DNA from: Chitinophaga niastensis
Lineage (GTDB): Bacteria > Bacteroidota > Bacteroidia > Chitinophagales > Chitinophagaceae
DNA: 64,000 nt
NCBI RefSeq assembly: GCF_003014755.1
Contig: NZ_PYAW01000002.1
Location: 1,178,001 to 1,242,000 of the forward strand
Direction of reading: 5' to 3'
Part shown: piece after piece, positions 51,200-60,282 of the stretch
Position numbering within the stretch: position 1 is the first letter of the stretch
Layout of the letters: each line of letters opens with the position of its first letter
Notes under the pieces: model-generated
Databases searched by the model: none
What the model was told of the DNA's origin: nothing
What the model saw: the letters and a program-made list of their open reading frames with translations, nothing else
Translations under genes and position numbers: made by a program

Positions 51200-51844
51200 T
51201 TATTGTTTTTTCAGATGATCCTTAAATGCTTTTTTAAATTTATCCAGTTTAGGCCTGATCACAAAGGTGCAATATGGCTGTGATCCGTTCTGCTTATAGT
51301 AATTCTGGTGGTAATCTTCTGCTTTATAGAAGGTGGTCATCGGTGCTATTTCCGTTACAACGGGTTTATCATATGCGCCTGATTCCTTTAATTTTTTGGT
51401 GTAGAATTCCGCTTTTTCTTGCTGTTCATCATTATTATAGAAGATAACGGAGCGATACTGTGTGCCTACGTCATTACCCTGGCGATTCAGCTGGGTGGGA
51501 TCATGGCTCAGGAAAAATGCTTTCAGCAGTTCTTCATAATCTATTTTGGCAGGATCATAAGTTATATGGATGACCTCTGCGTGGCCGGTAGTACCAGTGC
51601 ATACCTGTTCATAGGTAGGATTGGGTACAGCACCGCCGGCATAACCGGATTCTACTTTTATTACACCCTCCAGTTCCTGAAACTGGGCTTCTGTACACCA
51701 GAAGCAGCCGCCTCCGAAGGTGGCCGTTGCTGTTTTTACGTTATTACTTACTTCCATATCGCCGGGTACTTTATCTTTTTTATGCTGCGCACAGGCAAAA
51801 AGTGCTGTGGCTATTAAACAAATGAATATTGCATATTTTCTCAT
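51200..51844 (-). CDS. msrA: Peptide-methionine (S)-S-oxide reductase MsrA, lipoprotein form
   Basis: The 214-residue protein reduces methionine S-sulfoxide in proteins. The catalytic motif GGGCFWC puts the active Cys at 47, and the family blocks TTGHAEVIHITYDP and HDPTQLNRQGNDVGTQYRS are present. The N-terminus is a lipoprotein signal with lipobox LFAC (Cys18). The enzyme is therefore likely attached to the membrane and repairs periplasmic or envelope proteins. The reducing partner is not encoded nearby. It is monocistronic. Confidence 0.95.
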   Translation of the reverse strand: MRKYAIFICLIATALFACAQHKKDKVPGDMEVSNNVKTATATFGGGCFWCTEAQFQELEGVIKVESGYAGGAVPNPTYEQVCTGTTGHAEVIHITYDPAKIDYEELLKAFFLSHDPTQLNRQGNDVGTQYRSVIFYNNDEQQEKAEFYTKKLKESGAYDKPVVTEIAPMTTFYKAEDYHQNYYKQNGSQPYCTFVIRPKLDKFKKAFKDHLKKQ

Positions 51845-52272
51845 AAAAATAAAATTTTAAAGATGTATCATTCTTTAATATGTTGTCAAATATAATACTG
51901 TAGCCGGATTGCAGGCTGTCTGACCATCTTTATAAAACCTGTATCCTTGATAAATTACGTAATAAATGATGCAGGAGTACGACAAGTTAAGTAACTTTAA
52001 CATTCTTTTGCAGTTTATAGGAACCCATGAGGCCCCTGAAAGCATCAAGAAAACATACGTCAGCAGCAGCAGGAACAGATATAAAAAGCCGGGAATAACC
52101 GGATACGTTTGATAGCATAATGACATCGCCGATGAAAAAGAGATAATTAATTTCCCGGATAATACTTCTCCGCCACCTTGTTGGCAGCGCTTATATGTGC
52201 ACTAGTAAACCTTTTAACTGGCCATAAACAACTGACGATTGTTTGTGCCTTCTTACTTTAAATAAATATCAC
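51845..52272 (-). other. Region of about 430 nt between msrA and the MutS2-like gene
   Basis: No convincing gene is seen. A minus-strand ORF at 51875-52126 (83 codons) encodes a hydrophobic peptide that could be a decayed membrane-protein fragment, but it has no recognisable motif and no support. Confidence 0.5.
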
Positions 52273-54384
52273 TTGAAATATTTTCCTGAATCTGCGTTAA
52301 TGCAGTTGGAATTCGATAAAGTTCAGGCATTACTGCAAGAGCATTGTAAAACGGAACTTGGCAAGGAAATGGCCTCGGACCTCCGCCTGCATACGCATAT
52401 AGACTACGTTAAAACCGCCTTGCAACAGGCACATGAATACAAACAGCTTACCCTGTTGCAGGAAAATTTCCCCAATGATTATATTCTGAACCTGAAAAAA
52501 GAACTGCGCCTCCTGTCTATTGAAGGAGCCGTTTTATCAGGTGAACAGGCGATGCTTTTGCGCAAACTGGCAGAAAGCATGCATAGCATTGTGCGCTTTT
52601 TTGATCACGACAGGCGTACACAGTATGCCGGCCTGTTTGAAGTAATCAAAGACACACATTACGAAAAAAAGATCACCGCCACCATTGACGAAGTGCTGGA
52701 TGAAACGGGGCAGGTACGTGATAACGCATCTCCGGAACTGGCAAAGATCCGGATGTCGCTTTTCCGTAAACGCTCAGATCTGCGCCGCATCTTTGACCGC
52801 ATCCTGCAAAAGCTGCAGAAGCTCAACTACCTGGCGGATCAGGAAGAAGCCTTCCTGAATGGACGCAGGGTAGTGGCCATCTACGCTGAAAATAAGCGCA
52901 TGGTAAAAGGGCTTATTCATGGTGAATCTGATACGCGCAAAACCGCCTTCCTGGAACCGGAAGAAACGATAGAGCTGAATAATGATATACAGTCGTTAGA
53001 AAGAGAAGAAGGCCGCGAGGTATATCGCATCCTGAAAGCCATGACAGCCGCTTTGGGCGGTTATTCTTTTTTGCTGAATGGTTACCATGAGATCCTGGGC
53101 ACCTTTGATTTTATCAGAGGTAAAGCCAAACTGGCACTGGACATGGATGCTAACTATCCCATGTTGTTACCGCAGCCACAGTTACATTTAACACAGGCGT
53201 ATCATCCGTTACTATTATTGTATAACCGTAAGAACAAGAAGCCTACTATTCCGGTGAATATTAACCTGGATAAGGATGCGCATATTCTTGTGATCAGTGG
53301 CCCCAATGCGGGTGGTAAAACGGTTACCTTAAAAACCATCGGACTGATACAGCTGATGCTGCAATCGGGTTTGCTGGTGCCGGTGCATCCTACTTCGCAG
53401 ATGGGCATCTTCAAACAACTGATGATCCATATCGGAGATACACAGTCGCTGGAGTTTGAGCTGAGTACTTATAGTTCCCATCTGAAGAATATGAAATACT
53501 TCATGGAGAACGCCAACGGTAAAACGTTATTTTTTATAGATGAATTGGGTAGTGGTTCTGATCCTAATCTGGGTGGGGCTTTTGCCGAAGTGATCATGGA
53601 AGAGCTGGCGAAGAAACATGCGTATGGTGTGGTAACCACGCACTATCTTAACCTGAAAGTGATGGCCAACAAAGTGAAGGGTATCATCAACGGGGCCATG
53701 GGCTTTGATGAACAAACCCTCATGCCCATGTATAAACTGATGGTGGGTAAGCCAGGCAGCTCGTACACCTTTTCTATTGCAGAGCGCATCGGGTTGGAAC
53801 CGGCTTTAATTGCACGTGCCAAGAAACTGGTGGATGAAGGTCACTTTCAACTGGATAAGTTGCTGAATAAGGCGGAACAGGATTTGCAGAAAGTGGAGAC
53901 CAAAGAAAAAGACCTGCAAAAATTGCTGAAGGAGAATGAGCGGTTGAAGAAAGAGTATGAAATTTTAGCAGATAAAGAACGCAAGCACCAGCAATATACT
54001 TTATTGAAATTGCAGAACCAGATTAAGGAAGACGACCTGCAATACCTGAAAGATATGGAACGGAAGCTGAAGCAGATTGTGATAGAGTGGAAGCGGGCGG
54101 ATGATAAAGAGAAGGTGATGAAGCAAGCAGAGATATTGTTATTCCGTCGCCGTGAAAAGCAGCATACCGACCAACTTGATAAGAAAGTGAAGGATAAATT
54201 TGAAGAGATCAGCGGTCAGGTGCAGGTGGGCGACCAGGTAAAAATAATCACTAACAGACAGGTAGGTAAGGTGCTGGAGATACGCGATAAGCGTGCAATT
54301 GTAAAGATCGGTAACATACCTATCAATGTGAAGTTGAGTGACCTGGTACTGGTGCAGGAGAAGCCCAAGGAAACCGTTGATTAA
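52273..54384 (+). CDS. MutS2-like DNA mismatch repair family ATPase without Smr domain
   Basis: The protein keeps the MutS core: a clamp/lever helical region (about 1-300) and the ATPase with Walker A GPNAGGKT (about 343-350), Walker B TLFFIDELGSGSDPNLGGAF and the TTHYLNLK motif. A coiled coil (about 525-615, EKDLQKLLKENERLKKEYE) and a short beta C-terminus (VGDQVKIITNRQVGKVLEI) follow. MutS2 proteins act on recombination intermediates or stalled ribosomes. This one ends without the Smr nuclease domain. The start is uncertain: TTG at 52273 gives the family-like (M)KYFPESALMQLEFDKV beginning (703 residues), with GTG at 52243 or ATG at 52300 as alternatives. Confidence 0.88.
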   Translation: MKYFPESALMQLEFDKVQALLQEHCKTELGKEMASDLRLHTHIDYVKTALQQAHEYKQLTLLQENFPNDYILNLKKELRLLSIEGAVLSGEQAMLLRKLAESMHSIVRFFDHDRRTQYAGLFEVIKDTHYEKKITATIDEVLDETGQVRDNASPELAKIRMSLFRKRSDLRRIFDRILQKLQKLNYLADQEEAFLNGRRVVAIYAENKRMVKGLIHGESDTRKTAFLEPEETIELNNDIQSLEREEGREVYRILKAMTAALGGYSFLLNGYHEILGTFDFIRGKAKLALDMDANYPMLLPQPQLHLTQAYHPLLLLYNRKNKKPTIPVNINLDKDAHILVISGPNAGGKTVTLKTIGLIQLMLQSGLLVPVHPTSQMGIFKQLMIHIGDTQSLEFELSTYSSHLKNMKYFMENANGKTLFFIDELGSGSDPNLGGAFAEVIMEELAKKHAYGVVTTHYLNLKVMANKVKGIINGAMGFDEQTLMPMYKLMVGKPGSSYTFSIAERIGLEPALIARAKKLVDEGHFQLDKLLNKAEQDLQKVETKEKDLQKLLKENERLKKEYEILADKERKHQQYTLLKLQNQIKEDDLQYLKDMERKLKQIVIEWKRADDKEKVMKQAEILLFRRREKQHTDQLDKKVKDKFEEISGQVQVGDQVKIITNRQVGKVLEIRDKRAIVKIGNIPINVKLSDLVLVQEKPKETVD

Positions 54385-54409
54385 TGGATTTGAGGTGAAT
54401 GGTATTTTT

Positions 54410-54450
54410 TATCTATAGTGATATAGGCATTATCTATATCACTATAGATA
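54410..54450 (+). terminator. Perfect 17-bp hairpin after the MutS2-like gene
   Basis: Arms TATCTATAGTGATATAG (54410-54426) and its complement (54434-54450) flank a 7-nt loop. It lies 26 nt after the stop, and there is a T-run before the stem instead of after it. Confidence 0.75.
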
Positions 54451-54525
54451 CAGGACAAAACATAATCATCTAACTTTAAAAGTTATTTGATAGTAACCTG
54501 ATCATTAATAAACCAATAAACGAAC

Positions 54526-55401
54526 ATGGAAATAGCAAGTGTAGCAAGTATACCGGTTTATCGTTTAGAGGACTGTAAAGAAGGCGCGCAGTTTTTCATT
54601 GGTAAGTGGGATGGCTGTGAACCAGATGTATCGGAATTATGTGAACCTCATCGTCATAATGGGTATAGTATAGATATCCTGCTTAAGGGCAGTATGACGC
54701 AGACGATAGATTTTAAAAGATATGAAGTAAAGGCGCCGGCAATTATGCTGATGGAACCTAACCAGGTGCATCAACATGGGATGTCCGGCGATGCAGAGCT
54801 GATCAACCTGGCTTTTGTGGTGGATTTCCTGGTACCGGAAATGCAGGATGTAGTGAGCTGTTGGCGTTGTGTATTCAGTTCAGGATTGATTCCGCTGGAT
54901 GAAGATCAGCTGGAAGAGGTAATGTCTTATGTAGATTTGATCACCAAAGAATATGAGAGTAACAGATCGCGTAAGGATGCCGTGATCCGTAGTTTGCTGA
55001 ATGCTTTTGTGATTGCCTGTGGGCGTATTTCTGAACCTACCGGTTACTGGATGAATGCAGAGAGTTCGCAATATAATATAGCCGGTCAGTTTAAGATGCT
55101 GGTAGACCGCCATTTTCGTGAAAAGGCGCAGGTATCTGATTATGCAGAGATGTTGTATATATCACCGGGGCATTTGAATGATACAGTGAAAGGATTGCTG
55201 GGAAGAAATGCTAAATTCATCATTGATGAGAAGCGTATTATGGAGGCAAAACGGCTACTGTACTGGGGAGAGCACTCTGTTAAACAGATTGCGGCGCAAT
55301 TAAATTTTGAAGATGATGCTTATTTTAATCGCTTCTTTAAAAAGCATTCAGGATATACGCCTGTCTCCTTTCAAAAGAGTATCCGTGAAAAGTACAATTA
55401 A
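54526..55401 (+). CDS. AraC family transcriptional regulator
   Basis: The 291-residue protein has a cupin-like sensor half (EPHRHNGYSIDILLKGSMTQTID, then LMEPNQVHQHGMSGDAELINLAFVV, each named in part) and a C-terminal pair of helix-turn-helix motifs (VSDYAEMLYISPGHLNDTVKGLLGRN, then VKQIAAQLNFEDDAYFNRFFKKHSGYTPVSFQKS). Cupin-AraC proteins respond to small ligands. The gene lies on the same strand 344 nt before the RND efflux operon and is a good candidate for its local regulator, though this is only inferred from position. Confidence 0.92.
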   Translation: MEIASVASIPVYRLEDCKEGAQFFIGKWDGCEPDVSELCEPHRHNGYSIDILLKGSMTQTIDFKRYEVKAPAIMLMEPNQVHQHGMSGDAELINLAFVVDFLVPEMQDVVSCWRCVFSSGLIPLDEDQLEEVMSYVDLITKEYESNRSRKDAVIRSLLNAFVIACGRISEPTGYWMNAESSQYNIAGQFKMLVDRHFREKAQVSDYAEMLYISPGHLNDTVKGLLGRNAKFIIDEKRIMEAKRLLYWGEHSVKQIAAQLNFEDDAYFNRFFKKHSGYTPVSFQKSIREKYN

Positions 55402-55745
55402 ACCCGTAATAATTTAAACGTCCGTTAACTTTAAATATCTATTTTTGCATCGTATTTAATAAATGATGTCGCCCGTGCATCATTATAAATTTGAAAACCG
55501 ATGAGAATTAATTAGCGGCCAACCGCAAACCTTCATTTTCTTTTTTACAGTAGTAACATATTGCTGTGCTCAGACGTGTAATGTGCTGTAACATTATATC
55601 TCCCTGGGTATTGCGGGGCTATCTACCTGTATAACCACAACCCGATTGCTGTCATTGATATTGATTGCTGCGAAGCAAGGCTGCTTTTTATTGGCCTGAG
55701 TCGCGACGGGGGATTTTATTTTTAGTCGTCAAAAAAAAATGTAGT
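55402..55745 (+). other. Intergenic region before the RND efflux operon
   Basis: These 344 nt carry no gene. A -7-like TATTTTTG lies at 55440-55447, far from the adaptor start. The long leader before the ATG at 55746 could hold a regulator site, but no clear dyad was seen. Confidence 0.5.
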
Positions 55746-56939
55746 ATGAAACCATTGAAATCAACATTAACAGCATTGCCGGCAGGCTTACTTTATAGTT
55801 TTTTTGTTCTTTCGGTATTGTCTGCCTGTAGTACATCGCAGGCAAAAAATGAGGCACCACCGCCAGCATCTTTACCTGTAATTAAAGCAGTTACATTACC
55901 TGCTACAACGTTTCAGGATTTCTCTGCTTCGGTAGAAGGAACCCGTGATGTGGAAATAAGACCACAGGTAGATGGCTATCTAACGAATATTTCAGTAGAT
56001 GAAGGTGATTACGTTAGAAAAGGTCAAACACTTTTCACGATCGACAGAAGACCATATGTTGAGCAACTCAACAATGCCACTGCAAATTTACAAGCTGCAA
56101 CAGCGGCATTAGAGAATGCACAAATCAACGTTGATAAATTGAAACCGCTACTTAGTAATAATGTGGTATCGGATGTTCAATTAAAATCGGCCGAAGCAAG
56201 TTACAATTCAGCGAAAGCTGGTGTTGCCCAGGCACATGCCCAGGTAGAAGCCGCCCGTATCAATCTTGGGTTCACAAATATTAGCGCACCTGGCGATGGT
56301 TATGTAGGTAGTATTCCCTTTAAAACGGGAAGCCTTATTAGCAGAGGAATGGCAGGCGCATTGACTATTATTTCTGAAGTAAAGGATATGCGTGTTTATT
56401 TTTCTTTGAGTGAAACCGATTTCCTCAAATTCAAGGAAAAATATCCAGGTAATAGCGTTGCTGAAAAAGTAAAAGGAATGCCTGCGGTAGAATTAATCCT
56501 GGCAGATGGAAGTGTTTATCCTGAAAAAGGAAAAGTTGAAATAGTGGAAGGGCAGTTTGACAAAACTATGGGTGCAATTAGTTTACGTGCCAGCTTTCCT
56601 AATGCACAGGGAGTACTTAGAAGTGGTAGTACTGGTAAAGTCAGAGTACCTACTTTACATGCTTCTGCATTGGTAGTTCCTCAGGAAGCCACGTTTGAAT
56701 TGCAGGACAAAGTGTTCGTTTATACAGTGGCCGATAGCAATAAAATCGTTACAAAACCACTCACCATTTCTGGCAAAACGTCTAATTATTATTTTGTTAC
56801 TGATGGCGTAAAGGTGGGAGATAAGATTGTATTATCTTCTCAATCTACCATGATGATGGGTGGTTTAAAAGATGGCGTTGTTATTCAGCCACAGATGGTA
56901 TCTATAGATAGTTTGTTGAAAGCAAAGCCGCTGCTTTAA
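55746..56939 (+). CDS. RND efflux periplasmic adaptor (membrane fusion protein), lipoprotein
   Basis: From the ATG at 55746 the protein has 397 residues, with a lipoprotein signal whose lipobox is LSAC (Cys28). It then has the lipoyl-like half motif (VEGTRDVEIRPQVDGYLTNISVDEGDYVRKGQTLFTID, named by its ends), a coiled hairpin (LNNATANLQAATAALENAQ), and beta-barrel and membrane-proximal domains to the end. This is the AcrA/MexA layout. It bridges the inner membrane pump and the outer membrane channel. It is the first gene of an adaptor-pump-channel operon, 137 nt before the pump gene. The frame is open 27 codons further upstream, but they do not form part of the signal. Confidence 0.95.
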   Translation: MKPLKSTLTALPAGLLYSFFVLSVLSACSTSQAKNEAPPPASLPVIKAVTLPATTFQDFSASVEGTRDVEIRPQVDGYLTNISVDEGDYVRKGQTLFTIDRRPYVEQLNNATANLQAATAALENAQINVDKLKPLLSNNVVSDVQLKSAEASYNSAKAGVAQAHAQVEAARINLGFTNISAPGDGYVGSIPFKTGSLISRGMAGALTIISEVKDMRVYFSLSETDFLKFKEKYPGNSVAEKVKGMPAVELILADGSVYPEKGKVEIVEGQFDKTMGAISLRASFPNAQGVLRSGSTGKVRVPTLHASALVVPQEATFELQDKVFVYTVADSNKIVTKPLTISGKTSNYYFVTDGVKVGDKIVLSSQSTMMMGGLKDGVVIQPQMVSIDSLLKAKPLL

Positions 56940-57076
56940 AATAATTAAGCGCGAAAGCACGCTAGTGTTAAGAACGTTTACACAAAACATTATTCAAATT
57001 GTGACGCAGGCAGTGTTGTTACACACATGCACTGTTTGCGTTCGTGCGGACATACCGCAACCCATAATTGTTATTT

Positions 57077-60000
57077 ATGTTAAAACGATTTATTGAAAGG
57101 CCGGTGTTATCTACGGTTATTTCTATCATATTGGTTATACTGGGAGGGTTGTCTTTATTCTCCCTGCCTACGGCTTTATTTCCTGAGATTGCGCCGCCAT
57201 CTGTACAGGTTATAGCCAATTACCCTGGCGCCAACGGGGAGGTGATAGCCCGTACAGTTGCTACCCCGATAGAAGAATCGGTAAATGGTGTGGAGAACAT
57301 GACGTACATGACCTCCAATTCCAACAACGATGGTAGCTACACCTTGACAGTTTATTTTAAACAAGGAACGGATCCTGATATTGCGGCGGTAAACGTACAA
57401 AACCGCGTATCTAAAGCTAATAGCCAGCTACCTCCCGAAGTATTACAAGCCGGGCTTTCTACACAGAAAGTGCAAAGCAGCTTCCTGATGTTTGTGGCGA
57501 TATATAGCGAGGATAGCGTTAAGTATAACGAACTGTTCTTAAATAACTATGCAAGAATTAATATCATCCCTCAGTTGCAACGTATACCAGGGGTGGCACA
57601 GGTACAGCCATTTGGTTCAAAAGATTATTCGATGCGTATCTGGTTGAAACCCGACAGGCTTGTTGCTAATAATCTTTCTACAACAGAAGTGATGAATGCG
57701 ATCAAAGATCAGAACGTAGAAGCTGCACCAGGGCGTTTGGGACAAAGTAGTAAAGAATCTTTCGAGTATATTATTAAATACAAGGGAAAGTTAAATAAGC
57801 CTGAAGAGTATGAAAATATGGTGATTAAGGCAAAGAACGATGGTTCTGTTCTTCGCCTTAAAGATTTGGCCAGGGTTGAACTTGGTGGCTATAGTTATAC
57901 TGCCTCGAATTTGCTCGATGGCAAACCGGCTACTGGTTTTGGTATTTTGCAGACACCGGGTTCCAATGCCAATGAAATTCTTACCGAGCTGGAACGACAG
58001 ATTGGAGAATTTGGAAAGGCGTTACCCGATGGCATGAAGTTTAAGATAATGTACAACTCGAAGGAATTTTTGGATGCATCTATCGACCAGGTAAAAGAAA
58101 CACTGATCATAGCATTCATCCTTGTGGCCATCGTGGTTTTCGTTTTCCTGCAAGATCTGCGCTCTACATTGATCCCGGTAATTGCTGTTCCAGTTTCGAT
58201 TATAGGTACCTTCTTCTTCTTACAATTATTCGGCTTTAGCATTAACCTGCTTACATTGTTCGCATTGGTACTGGCTATTGGTATTGTGGTGGATGATGCA
58301 ATTGTGGTTGTAGAGGCCGTACACTCAACGATGGAACGTGAGCATTTACCGGCAAGAGAGGCAACAGTTAAAACGATGAGTGAGATATCCGGTGCGATTG
58401 TTTCGATCACATTGGTAATGGCAGCAGTGTTTGTACCAGTGAGCTTTGTACAAGGTCCTGCAGGCGTATTCTATAAACAATTCGCCTTTACACTGGCCAT
58501 TGCTATCGTTATTTCTGCGGTGAATGCGTTAACGCTAAGTCCGGCGTTGTGTGCTTTATTCTTAAAGAATCAGCATATAGGCGAAGGTGGAGAGAAAAAA
58601 GGTTTTGGTGCCCGCTTCTTCGATGCGTTTAATACCGCTTTTAATGCAATGACGGCAAGATATATACGGAGCATCAAATTCCTGCTGAAGAACAGATGGG
58701 TGGCCATTACCGGATTATTGCTTGTAGTGGTTGCTACAGTTTGGCTGATCAAAACAACACCTACCGGGTTTATTCCAGATGAGGATCAAGGGTTCGTAGT
58801 TGGTATTACCCAAACACCTCCCGGTAGTTCACTTAGCAGAACGGAGAATGCAACGAGCCAGATTAGTAAAATTACGATGAAAGATGAGGGGGTGAGCGAT
58901 GTATGGGCTGCAAATGGGATGAACTTCGTAACAAATGCGAACGCTTCCCCTAATGCTGCGATATTTGTAAGGTTAAAAGATCGTAAGGAGAGAGGTGTTG
59001 TAAAAGACCCGACTGCTATTGCAGGCGGTTTGTTAGGCAAATCAATGCAAGTACATGATGCCTTAACTTTTTTTGTTGGTTTTCCAACAATACAGGGTTT
59101 CGGTAATGTGAGCGGGGTAGAAATGATGTTGCAGGACAGAACAAACGGATCGCTGGAGAAATTAGCAGGAACGGCATGGGGTTTTGTTGGTGCATTAAGT
59201 CAGCGGCCAGAAGTGGCAAGTGCGTTCACTACTTTTAATACGGGTAATCCACAATACACAATTGATATAGATGATGTAAAAGTGAAACAATTGGGTGTAT
59301 CTGTTGGTGATTTGTTGAATACGCTGCAAACGTATTATGGTAGTAGTTTCGTTTCAGACTTTAACCGTTTCGGGAAATATAGCCGCGTAATGGCGCAGGC
59401 CGATATTTCATACCGGATGGATAAAAGTTCGTTGGATGCTATTTATGTAAAGAACAACCTGGGTACGATGGTACCGGTAAGCACAGTGGCCAAATTCACA
59501 CGTGTATATGGCCCGGAAACAGTTACACGAAACAACCTGTATAGTGCTGTTACCATTAATGCTACACCCAAACCAGGTTATAGTACCGGTGATGTAATTA
59601 AAGCCATTGGAGAAGTATCGAAAAAGGCATTGCCACAAGGATATGCCTATGAGTTTACGGGTATTACGAGGGAAGAGATAAGAGCAGGGAACCAAACTGC
59701 GTTCGTGTTTTTATTGAGTGTATTGTTCGTATTCTTCCTGCTGGCTGCACAGTATGAAAGCTACATCCTGCCACTGGCAGTAATCCTTACTGTACCTACG
59801 GGTATATTAGGTGTATATAGTTTCATTGGCTTTAGCGGCATAGAGGGCAATATCTACGTACAAATAGGTATGATCATGCTGATAGGATTATTGGCTAAAA
59901 ATGCGATCCTGATTGTGGAGTTTGCCATACAACGGCGAAGGGCGGGTTATAAGCTTGTTGAGGCGGCTTTGGAAGCAGCACAGCTTCGTCTTCGTCCAAT

Positions 60001-60241
60001 ATTGATGACTTCCTTTGCCTTTATTGTTGGTATGTTGCCATTAATCTTTACACAAGGCGCATCTGCCAAAGGCAATCATTCGATCGGTTGGAGTACTGTA
60101 GGTGGCATGTTTACCGGGGTGGTCCTGGGGGTATTCATCATACCTGTGCTGTTTGTAATTTTCCAGTTCCTGCAAGAGAAAATCAGCCGTAAGCCGATAG
60201 TGGAATTGGAAGCAGAACATGAGACAAAGCTGGTACACTAA
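57077..60241 (+). CDS. RND efflux pump permease (HAE1/AcrB family)
   Basis: From the ATG at 57077 the protein has 1054 residues, the usual length for AcrB-type pumps, with 12 membrane helices in two halves and large periplasmic loops. The start is MLKRFIERPVLSTVISIIL. Helix 4 contains GIVVDDAIVVVEAV with the Asp pair of the proton relay, and helix 10 contains LLAKNAILIVEFA with the relay Lys. It expels lipophilic compounds using the proton gradient. The TTG at 57068 is also in frame but ATG is preferred. The pump is flanked by adaptor and channel genes, so all three parts of the system are present. Confidence 0.97.
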   Translation: MLKRFIERPVLSTVISIILVILGGLSLFSLPTALFPEIAPPSVQVIANYPGANGEVIARTVATPIEESVNGVENMTYMTSNSNNDGSYTLTVYFKQGTDPDIAAVNVQNRVSKANSQLPPEVLQAGLSTQKVQSSFLMFVAIYSEDSVKYNELFLNNYARINIIPQLQRIPGVAQVQPFGSKDYSMRIWLKPDRLVANNLSTTEVMNAIKDQNVEAAPGRLGQSSKESFEYIIKYKGKLNKPEEYENMVIKAKNDGSVLRLKDLARVELGGYSYTASNLLDGKPATGFGILQTPGSNANEILTELERQIGEFGKALPDGMKFKIMYNSKEFLDASIDQVKETLIIAFILVAIVVFVFLQDLRSTLIPVIAVPVSIIGTFFFLQLFGFSINLLTLFALVLAIGIVVDDAIVVVEAVHSTMEREHLPAREATVKTMSEISGAIVSITLVMAAVFVPVSFVQGPAGVFYKQFAFTLAIAIVISAVNALTLSPALCALFLKNQHIGEGGEKKGFGARFFDAFNTAFNAMTARYIRSIKFLLKNRWVAITGLLLVVVATVWLIKTTPTGFIPDEDQGFVVGITQTPPGSSLSRTENATSQISKITMKDEGVSDVWAANGMNFVTNANASPNAAIFVRLKDRKERGVVKDPTAIAGGLLGKSMQVHDALTFFVGFPTIQGFGNVSGVEMMLQDRTNGSLEKLAGTAWGFVGALSQRPEVASAFTTFNTGNPQYTIDIDDVKVKQLGVSVGDLLNTLQTYYGSSFVSDFNRFGKYSRVMAQADISYRMDKSSLDAIYVKNNLGTMVPVSTVAKFTRVYGPETVTRNNLYSAVTINATPKPGYSTGDVIKAIGEVSKKALPQGYAYEFTGITREEIRAGNQTAFVFLLSVLFVFFLLAAQYESYILPLAVILTVPTGILGVYSFIGFSGIEGNIYVQIGMIMLIGLLAKNAILIVEFAIQRRRAGYKLVEAALEAAQLRLRPILMTSFAFIVGMLPLIFTQGASAKGNHSIGWSTVGGMFTGVVLGVFIIPVLFVIFQFLQEKISRKPIVELEAEHETKLVH

Positions 60242-60282
60242 AATATCAGCATTATCTATTATTAGAATCAGAAAAAAGACAA

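Noticed and set aside
51875..52126. 83-codon minus-strand ORF with hydrophobic text
   Set aside because: No signal, motif or conserved neighbour supports it; it might be a decayed fragment, so it is only mentioned in the intergenic entry.
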